A program made the translations under genes and the position numbers. A stretch of DNA of 64,000 nt from Mucilaginibacter sp. Bleaf8 (GTDB lineage: Bacteria > Bacteroidota > Bacteroidia > Sphingobacteriales > Sphingobacteriaceae). Positions 53,214 through 61,596 of this stretch are shown here, in pieces; position 1 is the first letter of the stretch, and each line of letters begins with the position of its first letter. Under the pieces are notes generated by a model. The model was not told the DNA's origin, ran no database searches, and was given only the letters and a program-made list of their open reading frames with translations. The stretch lies in assembly GCF_018390515.1 (NCBI RefSeq), contig NZ_JAHBBK010000001.1:806001-870000 (forward strand). The letters run 5' to 3'.

Positions 53214-54233
53214 TTATACCCGTATAATCATCGACTTAATTACCGTATCCAGCTCTTCGGCACTTTGCTTAATCATGTCAAACATGGCCTGCTGTGGTTC
53301 GGTCATATCGTCGGTATCTATCACCTGCATCAATCCCAAAATATTGGCCAGCGGCTTGCGCACCACGTGCGATTGGCTGTAGCTGATTTCCTGTAGCGTG
53401 CGGTCGCGCTCATCTATCATTTGGCTGGCTTCGTTTAAACTTGCATTGAGGCTCTCTACCCGTTTTTGCTGGCGCAGGCGGCGCTCGTGTATATTGGTGC
53501 ACGAACCAAACCATTGGGAAATATTACCGCCCTCGTCCATATACGGTGTAGCGCGCAGCAGATACCAGTCGTACCGGTTTTCGCCGCAGCATATGCGCAC
53601 CTCGCCATCAAACGGAATAGCTTTTAACACGGCCCTTTCCCAGCGTTTACGCATTCGCGGCTGATCGCCGGGATGAAAAAGTGCAAAAAGATCAACCTGC
53701 TGGTTACTTATTTTTGATACATGAAACTCCTCATAAAAGCGGCTGTTCACAAAGCTAATATCGCCGCCCGGTTGCGCCGTCCAGATAATATTGGGAATTA
53801 CGTTACAAAGGGTTTCAAAGCGCTTGCGCTCTTCTTCGGCCATGCGTTTGCCGCGCAGCAAATCTGCCTCGTGCTTTTTACGGTCGGTTATTTTTACAAA
53901 TACCGCATTGACCACCTCGCGCTCATCGCCCGGCGCTTTTAAAACTACGGCATTATACAAAGAGGGTACGTAGGTACCGCCCGGCACGGCAATATCAAAA
54001 TTGATTTCATTTACCGAACCTTGGCGGGCCAACAGCGGCATAATGATCATCTGGTAATATAGCTTACCCCCTACGCTCAGCAGGTCAGAAAAGCGTTTTT
54101 TTCCAATCACATCTTCCTTACCCAGCTCCATCCAGTTCAGCAGCGTTTTGTTGATGCTGATGATGGTGCCATCGGTATAGTAAGTTAAACATCCGCAGGG
54201 AATGTTTTCGAACATGAAATCGGTGAGAGGCAT
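53214..54233 (-). CDS. PAS-PAS protein with H-box but no kinase ATPase domain
   Basis: 339 residues. PAS 1 at about 4-120 (CGCLTYYTDGTIISINKTLL, AVFVKITDRKKHEADLL), PAS 2 at about 135-250 (VIPNIIWTAQPGGDISFVNS, WFGSCTNIHERR), then helices with the H-box SQSHVVRKPLANILGLMQ, H289. Only 50 residues follow, so no HATPase_c domain. The usual HE is HV here. It starts 27 bp after the stop of the RsbQ-like hydrolase gene on the same strand, which suggests a hydrolase-PAS sensing pair. Confidence 0.85.
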   Translation of the reverse strand: MPLTDFMFENIPCGCLTYYTDGTIISINKTLLNWMELGKEDVIGKKRFSDLLSVGGKLYYQMIIMPLLARQGSVNEINFDIAVPGGTYVPSLYNAVVLKAPGDEREVVNAVFVKITDRKKHEADLLRGKRMAEEERKRFETLCNVIPNIIWTAQPGGDISFVNSRFYEEFHVSKISNQQVDLFALFHPGDQPRMRKRWERAVLKAIPFDGEVRICCGENRYDWYLLRATPYMDEGGNISQWFGSCTNIHERRLRQQKRVESLNASLNEASQMIDERDRTLQEISYSQSHVVRKPLANILGLMQVIDTDDMTEPQQAMFDMIKQSAEELDTVIKSMIIRV

Positions 54234-54260
54234 AACAATAGTTTAGTACCCGGAAAACTA

Positions 54261-55058
54261 TTAATTGAGTAAATAGTTTTTAATGGTTTTGATTACTTCC
54301 TGCGGTGCACTCAGGTGCGGGCAGTGGCCGTTGGCGTTCAACTTAACCATCGTATTGCCGGGTGTATGGTCGGCAATGTATTGTGTAGCGCTGGCTGTAG
54401 CTAAAATATCTTCCTCGCAGATTATAGACAAACTGGGCACCTGCAGCATTGAAAGATACGGCCGGTTGTCTGACAGAAATGTAGCGCGTGCAAAGTTGGC
54501 TGCAATGGCCGGATCATACTCTATCCAATCATTGGCAAAGCCCTCGCCCAGTTCGGGGCGGTCGGCATTGCCCATTATGGCAGGTGCCATAGCACGGGCC
54601 CAGCCCTGGTAATTGTTATCCATCACCTCAAACAAAGCATCCAGCTCGGATGGGTTAATACCACCGGCATAGTTACCATCATTAAGGTAGCAGGCCGAAG
54701 GACCTAAAAATATGAGTCGTTTAAAATAAGCCGGGCTTTCAATAGCGGCCAGCATACCGACCATGCAGGCAACCGAGTGCCCTACAAATATGGCGTCTTT
54801 TAATTGCAGCGCCTGGCAAATATCCAGCACATCTTCAGCATAGCCGCGCAGGGTTTTATATTTGGTAGCACTGTAGGCACTAAAATCGGAATTACCACAG
54901 CCTACAAAATCAAAAAGCACCACACGGTATTGTTCGCTCAGGGCATTGCTTAAATGGCGCCATGCATTCTGGTCGCCGCCAAAGCCGTGGGCAAATAGGA
55001 TGGTTTGCGGGCCGTTACCCACAATGTTTACGTTGTTGCGAAGTAAAATATCGGTCAT
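54261..55058 (-). CDS. RsbQ-like alpha/beta hydrolase
   Basis: 265 residues from ATG 55058 (MTDILLRNNVNIVGNG), rejecting a start at 55109. Very close in layout to Bacillus RsbQ and plant KAI2/D14: LFAHGFGGDQNAWRHL, VLFDFVGCGNSDFSAYS, nucleophile S95 in VGHSVACMVG, FLGPSACYLND, D217 in CEEDILA and H245 in NGHCPHLS. RsbQ supplies a hydrophobic small molecule that activates the PAS phosphatase RsbP. Here the gene directly precedes a PAS-containing gene, a similar pairing with a different output. Confidence 0.9.
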   Translation of the reverse strand: MTDILLRNNVNIVGNGPQTILFAHGFGGDQNAWRHLSNALSEQYRVVLFDFVGCGNSDFSAYSATKYKTLRGYAEDVLDICQALQLKDAIFVGHSVACMVGMLAAIESPAYFKRLIFLGPSACYLNDGNYAGGINPSELDALFEVMDNNYQGWARAMAPAIMGNADRPELGEGFANDWIEYDPAIAANFARATFLSDNRPYLSMLQVPSLSIICEEDILATASATQYIADHTPGNTMVKLNANGHCPHLSAPQEVIKTIKNYLLN

Positions 55059-55144
55059 ATATATGGCCTTATACGATACCAACAGGGGTTTGGATGTGTT
55101 AAGCCCCAAATATATTCCTGAATGCTATAAGAATATCGGCTCAG

Positions 55145-55462
55145 TTAAGAATAGCGATTGGTTTTAACCGGCAGTTCGCCTACTACCTCCATTTGCGGAT
55201 ACAGCTTACATTCAGCGTAAAAGCGCAAACCTTTTTTTACTAAGGCCAGCGGCTGGTTTTGGTAGCCATGCGTTTCGAACGCCATCCACCAGCTGAATAT
55301 TTTTCCGTAAAAATGAAGTTCGCCAGTGCGCGGTGTAAACGCTTGCTGGTGCAAAGGATAAATATTGATACGCAAGCCGCTTCGGCGGTGATAAAGGTAC
55401 TGCAATGAAGTACGCACGTTGTTGTTGATGACCGGCAAAAGTTGAAAAGTTTCGGCATGCAT
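55145..55462 (-). CDS. Hypothetical protein
   Basis: 105 residues from ATG 55462; a longer frame from 55573 starts with unconvincing sequence. No family recognised. It begins HAETFQLLPVINNNVRTSLQ and contains basic aromatic strands (YLYHRRSGLRINIYPLHQQ, GKIFSWWMAFETHGYQNQ). No signal or membrane segment. It is 87 bp upstream of the RsbQ-like gene on the same strand, so it may be in the same transcript. Confidence 0.55.
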   Translation of the reverse strand: MHAETFQLLPVINNNVRTSLQYLYHRRSGLRINIYPLHQQAFTPRTGELHFYGKIFSWWMAFETHGYQNQPLALVKKGLRFYAECKLYPQMEVVGELPVKTNRYS

Positions 55463-55635
55463 AATCGTGAACTTAAGGCAGCCCAAATTAGGCAAAAATG
55501 TAACTGACAGTAAGTAATATTTTAAGATTTTTGACCGGCTGCAAAGCAGGCTTAAAACAGGCGTTATTGCCATTTATATATTATTCTGCTTAAATTAGCC
55601 AGCCGATGCATTTGGCATCCATCTGCCCAATAACG

Positions 55636-56598
55636 ATGAAAGATAAATATTTTTACTTACCGACAATTCCTTGTTTAACTGCCCTGGTGTATATGGCTAT
55701 GCTGGGTTTAGGCTGTAAGCCCAAGCCTGCCCCGGTTGTGCAACAGGACAAGCCACCGGTAATAAAAAAGATATCGTTTAAAGAGATAGAAGGCATACCC
55801 TACACCGAGGTAAAACGGGTGTATGACAACGGCCTTTCATTCGGCTCGGAAGGCTATCAGCTGATACCCGATTGGCAAATTACGTTTTTACCGAAAGACT
55901 CTATGCGCATATACAGCCCCAAGCTAAAGCGCTTTGTAATTACCCCGGCCATGGTAGATCATGGCAACGTGGTAAACCTGGCCTGGTCATGGTTGCGGGT
56001 AATGAAGATGAGTAAAGACAGCCTGGTATTTAAAGTGTTGCACGTAACCCGGATTATTGAAGACGGCAAACCACCCATCTTTTTAACCTTATACAGTAAT
56101 GATTACATAAAAAACGTGCTCCATAAAACGCCGGCAGAGATGATACGGCCCAGCCGCAGGGATACGCTTTTTATACAAGAAAAGGTAAAGCAGTCAAAAG
56201 CCGACTACAGCAAGGCATTTGCTGCAACCACCCCGGTAACGTTAACCAGCATAAACACCAAAGCAGCGGTAAAACGCCAGCCGGTGAACGTTGACCCGCT
56301 GAATAATATTTATCCGCAGGATGCTTACCTGTCGCCTACTTTTGAAGTAACTATTCGTAAATCGTATAGCAACTTTGACCATTTCATGCTGGTTGTAGTA
56401 GACGAGAACGGCAAACTGCACTTTATAAAATCGCTCGATTATATGATGGATGACGGCGAACAGGAAAGCCACCTAAAGGCAATGAAGGGAATTGTGGATG
56501 GGTACTTGTCATACTATTTTAAGGCTACCCCGGGCAAAACATTGGGCATTACACATGCGAGTGCTATCATGATAAAAGCTATTGGCATAGCCGATTGA
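55636..56598 (+). CDS. Hypothetical lipoprotein
   Basis: 320 residues from ATG 55636. A signal with lipobox LGLGC near residue 27 followed by a Lys/Pro linker (KPKPAPVVQQDKPP). The rest is not a family I recognise; it has beta-rich stretches (WQITFLPKDSMRIYSPKLKR, DSLVFKVLHVTRIIEDGKPP) and a C-terminal conserved-looking part (DPLNNIYPQDAYLSPTFEV, HFMLVVVDENGKLHF) that resembles TonB-C-like or carboxypeptidase-regulatory folds only loosely. Envelope protein of unknown role. Confidence 0.7.
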   Translation: MKDKYFYLPTIPCLTALVYMAMLGLGCKPKPAPVVQQDKPPVIKKISFKEIEGIPYTEVKRVYDNGLSFGSEGYQLIPDWQITFLPKDSMRIYSPKLKRFVITPAMVDHGNVVNLAWSWLRVMKMSKDSLVFKVLHVTRIIEDGKPPIFLTLYSNDYIKNVLHKTPAEMIRPSRRDTLFIQEKVKQSKADYSKAFAATTPVTLTSINTKAAVKRQPVNVDPLNNIYPQDAYLSPTFEVTIRKSYSNFDHFMLVVVDENGKLHFIKSLDYMMDDGEQESHLKAMKGIVDGYLSYYFKATPGKTLGITHASAIMIKAIGIAD

Positions 56599-56695
56599 TG
56601 AGAACACACCTTAGCTTAGGGTTGTAAAAGCCATATTTACAGTCTATTAAACGCTACACAACCAACTGCAACCGCCTACAATAAAGGACTTGTGT

Positions 56696-56734
56696 AGTAT
56701 TTTACATACAACTTATTGTTGTATGTAAAATACT
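56696..56734. repeat. Perfect 17-bp inverted repeat
   Basis: Arms 56696-56712 and 56718-56734 (AGTATTTTACATACAAC and its complement) with a 5-nt loop. AT-rich and without a T-run, 98 bp after the lipoprotein stop; could be a weak terminator or a protein-binding palindrome. The rest of 56599-56886 holds no gene. Confidence 0.7.
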
Positions 56735-56886
56735 GTTTCAAATTATTTAGTAGGCGCTACCCTTCTATTACACAGACCACAGGCGAGTTAATAATTTTTA
56801 TTATTATTTAAATACATTTTCCATATACATGGTATGCACTTTGTATTGTAGGCTTACAGTACACACCAACACATTAACTAACGAAT

Positions 56887-57090
56887 ATGAAATCAATCAT
56901 AACAACTCCGGAAACACCAATGATGGGAAATGTAACAGAAGTGGCGAGTTTACACATGGTGTCAAAAACGCCGGCAGGTGATTCGGTTTCTCCATATCCA
57001 ATTTCACGTCAGGATTATAAAGTGGTTTACAAAAAAGATGCTAATGGCTACTGGAGCTTTGTTCAGTGCGATTGCATTGAAGTAAACTAA
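56887..57090 (+). CDS. Small hypothetical protein
   Basis: 67 residues, no family known. Reads KSIITTPETPMMGNVTEVAS, then PISRQDYKVVYKKDANGYWS and FVQCDCIEVN. No signal or membrane segment. A strong terminator follows 31 bp later, which supports an expressed gene. The cassette-like neighbours suggest a stress-linked role, but nothing in the sequence shows it. Confidence 0.6.
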   Translation: MKSIITTPETPMMGNVTEVASLHMVSKTPAGDSVSPYPISRQDYKVVYKKDANGYWSFVQCDCIEVN

Positions 57091-57120
57091 CAACAGTTAG
57101 CAACGCTTAACGATATTATA

Positions 57121-57173
57121 AAAACAGCCGGATGGGTTTAGCAAAGCTAAGCACATCCGGCTGTTTTGTTTTT
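57121..57173 (+). terminator. Terminator after the 67-aa gene
   Basis: A perfect 14-bp stem (57121-57134 with 57154-57167), with a smaller TTAGC/GCTAA helix inside the loop, then TTTTGTTTTTG. Confidence 0.9.
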
Positions 57174-57399
57174 GAACCCTCCCGTGTGTTGGATACTGCC
57201 TATCTCATCAAAACTGACAATTATTAAAATCTTAATATTCACCTAACAATTAATATACATTATATACAGAATAAATATTTTTAATATTTATACACTTTGT
57301 AATTGCTTTATTCATAAGGTTTTTCGAAATTTGATTTACAACCACAGTAAGTTATTTTTTTATGTGGAAATGATAACTGATCATAAAAGTTTCACCGTT

Positions 57400-57549
57400 A
57401 TGACTTACAAAGAACACGCTTTTACCGAGCACAATAATAGTACAGCTAAGATCAAAAACTTCTTCAAGCTGTCTATTTTACTGGCATTCGCCTTTCTTAT
57501 TATTTTGCTGATTCTGCCTTATTTTGAAAAATACATGCTGAGTAAGTAA
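57400..57549 (+). CDS. Possible single-pass membrane miniprotein
   Basis: 49 residues from ATG 57400 (ATG 57370 adds ten). A polar N-terminus (TYKEHAFTEHNNSTAKIKNF) is followed by one strongly hydrophobic helix (LSILLAFAFLIILLILPYF) and a short basic end. The frame could be chance in AT-rich DNA, but the clean helix and position in a cluster of small genes make it worth keeping. The 309 bp before it hold only the terminator above and AT-rich DNA. Confidence 0.4.
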   Translation: MTYKEHAFTEHNNSTAKIKNFFKLSILLAFAFLIILLILPYFEKYMLSK

Positions 57550-57670
57550 ACACACTGCATGTGTTTTATAACCGCTTGAGTATTTGAATTGTCTGTATAC
57601 GGTGTAATACGGTGGTGATAGCTTTTGCTTATGCGAACCCATGCCCACTAAACAACTTGTTACAAATAAG

Positions 57671-57703
57671 AAAGCGGCTCCGAAAAACATTCGGAACCGC
57701 TTT
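57671..57703 (-). terminator. Terminator of the lmo0937-family gene
   Basis: A 14-bp stem with one mismatch (57671-57684 with 57690-57703), 23 bp after the small gene's stop on the minus strand, followed there by TTTCTTATTTG. Confidence 0.8.
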
Positions 57704-57725
57704 ATATTGATGTCTGATTATATTA

Positions 57726-57881
57726 TCACACAGTTGATGGGTTTCTGATAACGCCAATCAGTAATGAAATGATGGCAATTACCAGTAAGGCATGAATTAA
57801 ACCAGATGCTGCATAAGCAAATACGCCAATCGCCCATCCAATAATCAGAATAACAGCGATGATATACAATAGTGATCTCAT
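57726..57881 (-). CDS. Small lmo0937-family membrane protein (second copy)
   Basis: 51 residues, translated by me: MRSLLYIIAVILIIGWAIGV, then FAYAASGLIHALLVIAIISL and LIGVIRNPSTV. Two hydrophobic helices with the IHALLVIAIISLLIGVI motif place it in the lmo0937 family and make it a paralog of 39799-39960. Probably an inner membrane stress protein; function unknown. Confidence 0.85.
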   Translation of the reverse strand: MRSLLYIIAVILIIGWAIGVFAYAASGLIHALLVIAIISLLIGVIRNPSTV

Positions 57882-58068
57882 GGTAGATAGAATTTAGTTT
57901 GTTATTTAATTATTTACACTGTATCAGTATCAAAACTGTGCCAACTTAACCTGCAAGCAACTTTTGTGATACTGAGTATAAAAAATGCCTGATTTTTGCT
58001 ACAAAAGTGTCTAAAAGGGTAAATAGATGCTGTTGTAAACGCTATCAATAGCTATAACCCCAAGCCAT

Positions 58069-58320
58069 TTAACTTGCTTTTCCTTTGTTTTCCCAGTGGT
58101 CTTTAATGATTTCGCCGTCCGGACCCAGCTTCAAACGGCGTGCATAGCGCTCGCCCTTGATCTGCCCGCTCTCATCCCGTTGGCCCATAAAGAGTAGTAT
58201 TGGGCGGCCAGCTTCGTCTGTTTTGAAGGCCAAATCGTAACGTTTAAATGTTGTTTCAATCATCCGGTCAGGTTCGTATACCTTGTTCAAAATTTTCAAT
58301 ACTTCTTCTCCTAGTTTCAT
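58069..58320 (-). CDS. Small hypothetical protein
   Basis: 83 residues from ATG 58320 (58338 adds six). No family known. It starts KLGEEVLKILNKVYEPDRMI and continues with charged strands (TTFKRYDLAFKTDEAGRPIL, GERYARRLKLGPDGEIIKDH). Soluble, basic-acidic mixed. The rather regular hydrophobic pattern and codon use like neighbouring genes support it as real. Divergent from the 75-aa gene at 58455. Confidence 0.65.
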   Translation of the reverse strand: MKLGEEVLKILNKVYEPDRMIETTFKRYDLAFKTDEAGRPILLFMGQRDESGQIKGERYARRLKLGPDGEIIKDHWENKGKAS

Positions 58321-58454
58321 AGTTTTATTACTTTTCATAAACCAACTATATTACCTGCTAAATAGTTTCAGCGCGTTAAAAATGCAGCCATGGCAAACCA
58401 AACCAGCAATGTAGTGGTTATAGAGCCATACACTTAAATTTAAAACACATCATC

Positions 58455-58682
58455 ATGGCAAAGGCTAAAAAAGAAGAGACCAGCGGTATCACCGCATATT
58501 CAGTGAAAACCAAAACTAAAAACGTACCCATGATTGACCCGGTTATCGACGTAAAATCAGGTCGTTATATAGCTACCGGTAAAGACAGCGAAGGCAACAA
58601 AATGGCTGCTATTATGGGCAAAGCCACAGCCGAAGAGCATATCAAAAAAGGTAATGCTAAAAAAGGAAGCGGTTGGGAATAA
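58455..58682 (+). CDS. Small lysine-rich hypothetical protein
   Basis: 75 residues with many Lys and Ala: AKAKKEETSGITAYSVKTKT, then PVIDVKSGRYIATGKDSEGN, KMAAIMGKATAEEHIKKGN. No domain recognised; the basic ends could bind nucleic acid, but that is a guess. It is followed by a hairpin at 58691, so it forms its own transcript. Confidence 0.65.
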   Translation: MAKAKKEETSGITAYSVKTKTKNVPMIDPVIDVKSGRYIATGKDSEGNKMAAIMGKATAEEHIKKGNAKKGSGWE

Positions 58683-58690
58683 TGTTATAG

Positions 58691-58732
58691 TGCCGGATAT
58701 TACCTGTTCTACAGGCAGGTATCCGGCATTTT
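58691..58732 (+). terminator. Terminator after the 75-aa gene
   Basis: Stem of 8 plus 5 bp with a 3-nt bulge (58691-58698 with 58721-58728; 58702-58706 with 58716-58720), then TTTTA. Confidence 0.75.
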
Positions 58733-58794
58733 ACTTAACCAAAACTTAAACACAATACCCCCGCAGGTGTTATCTATCTAAAAATAACACCATT

Positions 58795-59175
58795 ATGAAA
58801 AAACCCATTTCAAGACAGGCACACGGTATAGCCGATTATGGATATGCCCTGTTAGTATCGGCCCTGCCCGAACTGGCCGGTTTTACAGAAGAAAAAAAAG
58901 CTACCACACTTTGCCGCGCCCTGGGTGGCGGAGCACTGGCATACAGTTTATTTACTAAAGCTGAGTGGGGCGTAATTCGCACCATACCCTTCAAAGCACA
59001 CTTACTGCTCGATTTTTCGGCTAATTTATTTGCGTTAGGCTCACCGTGGTTGTTGGGTTTTTCTAAAAATAAACGTGCGCGCAATGCCGTGATGGCCGCA
59101 GCCTTAACGGGTCTGCTTACTTCTATCCTAACCGAAAACGAAGAGATGGATGAATGGAAAGCGCCGTCAAAATGA
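58795..59175 (+). CDS. Hypothetical membrane protein
   Basis: 126 residues with three to four hydrophobic helices. It reads SRQAHGIADYGYALLVSALP, LGGGALAYSLFTKAEWGVIR, FKAHLLLDFSANLFALGSPW, LLGFSKNKRARNAVMAAALT. The GSPWLLGF turn resembles SPW-repeat proteins, but the family is not certain. Inner membrane; 71 bp before an aldo/keto reductase gene on the same strand, so perhaps co-expressed. Confidence 0.75.
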   Translation: MKKPISRQAHGIADYGYALLVSALPELAGFTEEKKATTLCRALGGGALAYSLFTKAEWGVIRTIPFKAHLLLDFSANLFALGSPWLLGFSKNKRARNAVMAAALTGLLTSILTENEEMDEWKAPSK

Positions 59176-59246
59176 TACTGCGCTGATATAAACCGTTAAA
59201 CTTTGCCCTATTCACAACTGTTGACATAAATATCAAAACACAAATT

Positions 59247-60107
59247 ATGGCTAACACAGTTTCATTTCAAAAAACATTCAACCTGGGCGGCGACCTTACC
59301 ATTAATCGCTTGGGCTACGGCGCCATGCGCATTACCGGCGAAGGTATATGGGGCCCGCCAAAAAATCATGACGAAGCGATAAGTGTGTTAAAGCGCGCTG
59401 TTGAACTTGGCGTAAATTTTATAGACACGGCCGATAGTTATGGCCCGTACGTATCCGAAGAACTGATTGCCGAAGCACTTTACCCTTACCCTGCCGGCTT
59501 AGTGATAGGCACCAAAGGCGGTTTAGTACGCACCGGCCCTAACCAATGGCCGGTAAATGCCCATCCAGATCACTTAAAGGAAGCCTTGGAAGGCAGCTTA
59601 AAGCGACTGAAACTGGAGCGCATTGATCTGTACCAGCTGCATCGTATTGACCCACAGGTACCGGCCGAAGACACCTTTGCATTTTTGCAAAAAGCACAGC
59701 AGGAAGGTAAAATTAAACACATTGGCCTATCAGAAGTAAGCGTAGAGGATATTCAGAAAGCGCAAGAATATTTTGAAGTGGTATCCGTACAAAATATGTA
59801 CAGCGCCGATAACCGCAAATGGGAAAGCGTATTGCAGTATTGTAAAGATCATAACATTGCATTTATTCCATGGTACCCGCTAAGCGGAGGTAATATTCGC
59901 GCTATGGAAGTATTGAAACGCGTGGCCGACAGGTATCAAGCTACACCGCATCAAATAGCATTGAGCTGGCTGCTGCACCATGCCGATAATATTTTGTTGA
60001 TACCAGGAACATCGAGCGTTGCCCACCTGGAAGAAAACATGAAGGCTGCCGAAATAGTGCTGACCGAAAATGACATGCAGGAACTGGATAGCATTCCGCA
60101 GGTATAA
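59247..60107 (+). CDS. Aldo/keto reductase (second, YajO/Tas-like)
   Basis: 286 residues. AKR barrel with LGYGAMRITGEGIWGPPKNH, VNFIDTADSYGPYVSEELI (catalytic D and Y), VIGTKGGLVR (K) and LYQLHRIDPQ (H). The C-terminus has IALSWLLHHADNILLIPGTS for NADPH binding. It belongs to the branch of oxidoreductases acting on small aldehydes or pyridoxal, distinct from the shorter AKR at 13261. Ends at a strong terminator. Confidence 0.9.
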   Translation: MANTVSFQKTFNLGGDLTINRLGYGAMRITGEGIWGPPKNHDEAISVLKRAVELGVNFIDTADSYGPYVSEELIAEALYPYPAGLVIGTKGGLVRTGPNQWPVNAHPDHLKEALEGSLKRLKLERIDLYQLHRIDPQVPAEDTFAFLQKAQQEGKIKHIGLSEVSVEDIQKAQEYFEVVSVQNMYSADNRKWESVLQYCKDHNIAFIPWYPLSGGNIRAMEVLKRVADRYQATPHQIALSWLLHHADNILLIPGTSSVAHLEENMKAAEIVLTENDMQELDSIPQV

Positions 60108-60129
60108 TAACAAACCTCAGGTAATAAAG

Positions 60130-60162
60130 AAGGCTTTAAAGATATTCTTTAAAGCCTTTTTT
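60130..60162 (+). terminator. Terminator of the second aldo/keto reductase gene
   Basis: A perfect 12-bp stem (60130-60141 with 60147-60158), 5-nt loop, T-rich tail. The following 240 bp up to 60407 hold no gene that I can support. Confidence 0.9.
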
Positions 60163-60406
60163 GTGCATAATATTAATGTTTGCCCAACTAAATCTATATA
60201 TTCCTGCCTTTAGCAAACCTGCCCAAGCTGTTAAAGGTGATCAATAAAGGCAATATTTTATCCTAAAATCCGTCTCAATAATTTAGGTATGCTCATAATT
60301 TTTTGTAACACTACTACTCAATATTCCGTATTGTACTACTGCATTGCCTAAAGCAAAAATATAAGCTGACACTAATACCTATTTTAAACTGTAATTTCTG
60401 GATGCT

Positions 60407-61525
60407 ATGCCGCATAATGAGCTGCAACGACTACAAGCCGTTAAACGTTTTTTGAGCCTGGATTTAAATAAGGATAAAGAATTACAAGAGATTGTTGAAT
60501 TGGCGTCCGAGCTTTGCGAAACACCCATCGCGCTGATTACCCTCATCACCGAGGATATTCAGTACATGAAATACAAAGTGGGTACCGATCTGGAGCAGAT
60601 TGCCCGGGAATTTGCGTTTTGCAACGAAATGATTGAGCAGGAAGATATGCTGGTTGTACCCGACACCCATCAGCACCACAACTTTTGTAACAACCCCTAC
60701 GTAACCGGTCAGCCTAACATTCGCTTTTATGCAGGTGCTCCCCTTATTACGCACGATGGCATGTTTTTAGGCTGCCTGAGCGTATTGGATACCCAACCCC
60801 GTAGCTTTTCTGCAGCGCATCAGAAACTGCTCCGGGTATCAGCCAAAAGGGTGATACAGATCATGGAGTTTGATTTAAGTTTAAAGGTATTGAACCAGCA
60901 ATATTTCCAGGCAAAAGATTCGGCAATAAAACTCCGTTCTTTCTTTGAGAGTTCAGCCGAATGCCATCTGCTTATTGGTACTCATTTCGAGGTTATTGTT
61001 TTCAATAAAAATATGGCCGAGTTTACCCAACGGGTTTACGGCATTAAACTTTACCAGGGTATTTCGATAAATGAAGTTTTGGAAGGCGAAGAACTGAATG
61101 CATTCAAAAGCAATTACGAATTAGCGCTAACCGGCGTTCCGGTTAGCCTGGAACGTAAAATGAACTATAACGGCGAAGATATTTGGTGGGCTATTACTTA
61201 TACACCCTGCCTAAATGCTGATAGTGAAGTGATAGGCGTATCCTACAACGCGCGTGATATCACCAGGCACAAGCTGCACAAACAACAGATTTTAGACCAG
61301 AATGAATCGCTCAGAAACATTGCTTACGTACAATCGCATGAACTGCGCAAGCCAGTGGCTTCCATTATGGGTTTGATGCATATTTTTGAAGAAGAAGGCT
61401 TTACGGCATCAAAAGAAGGCCTGATGATAATGAAGCAAGCTGTAAACGACCTTGACACACAGATCAGAAAGATTGTAAGCTATACAGAAGGTGTTTACGC
61501 CAACAGTACAGAAAAGCAAACATAA
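60407..61525 (+). CDS. GAF-PAS protein with H-box but no ATPase domain (paralog)
   Basis: 372 residues, same layout as the protein at 23348: GAF at about 8-150 (FYAGAPLITHDGMFLGCLSV), PAS at about 165-275 (VIGVSYNARDITRHK), then QSHELRKPVASIMGLM with H311, and only 61 residues after it. No N, G1 or G2 box of a kinase. The two share most of their motifs, e.g. KLRSFFESS and QILDQNESLRNIAY against RILEQNEALRKIAY, so they arose by duplication. Function unknown; may be a signalling scaffold. Confidence 0.85.
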   Translation: MPHNELQRLQAVKRFLSLDLNKDKELQEIVELASELCETPIALITLITEDIQYMKYKVGTDLEQIAREFAFCNEMIEQEDMLVVPDTHQHHNFCNNPYVTGQPNIRFYAGAPLITHDGMFLGCLSVLDTQPRSFSAAHQKLLRVSAKRVIQIMEFDLSLKVLNQQYFQAKDSAIKLRSFFESSAECHLLIGTHFEVIVFNKNMAEFTQRVYGIKLYQGISINEVLEGEELNAFKSNYELALTGVPVSLERKMNYNGEDIWWAITYTPCLNADSEVIGVSYNARDITRHKLHKQQILDQNESLRNIAYVQSHELRKPVASIMGLMHIFEEEGFTASKEGLMIMKQAVNDLDTQIRKIVSYTEGVYANSTEKQT

Positions 61526-61596
61526 TAGCAAAGTGTGGGGAGCGAAGAACGAGGTTTTTACTTTCCCCGATCTCCGCTCCTATCACTCGGTAGCAC

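Noticed and set aside
61527..61590. Possible repeat GGGGAGCGAAG and its partial complement after the second GAF-PAS gene
   Set aside because: Pairing is weak and I cannot show further copies; not strong enough to list as a repeat.
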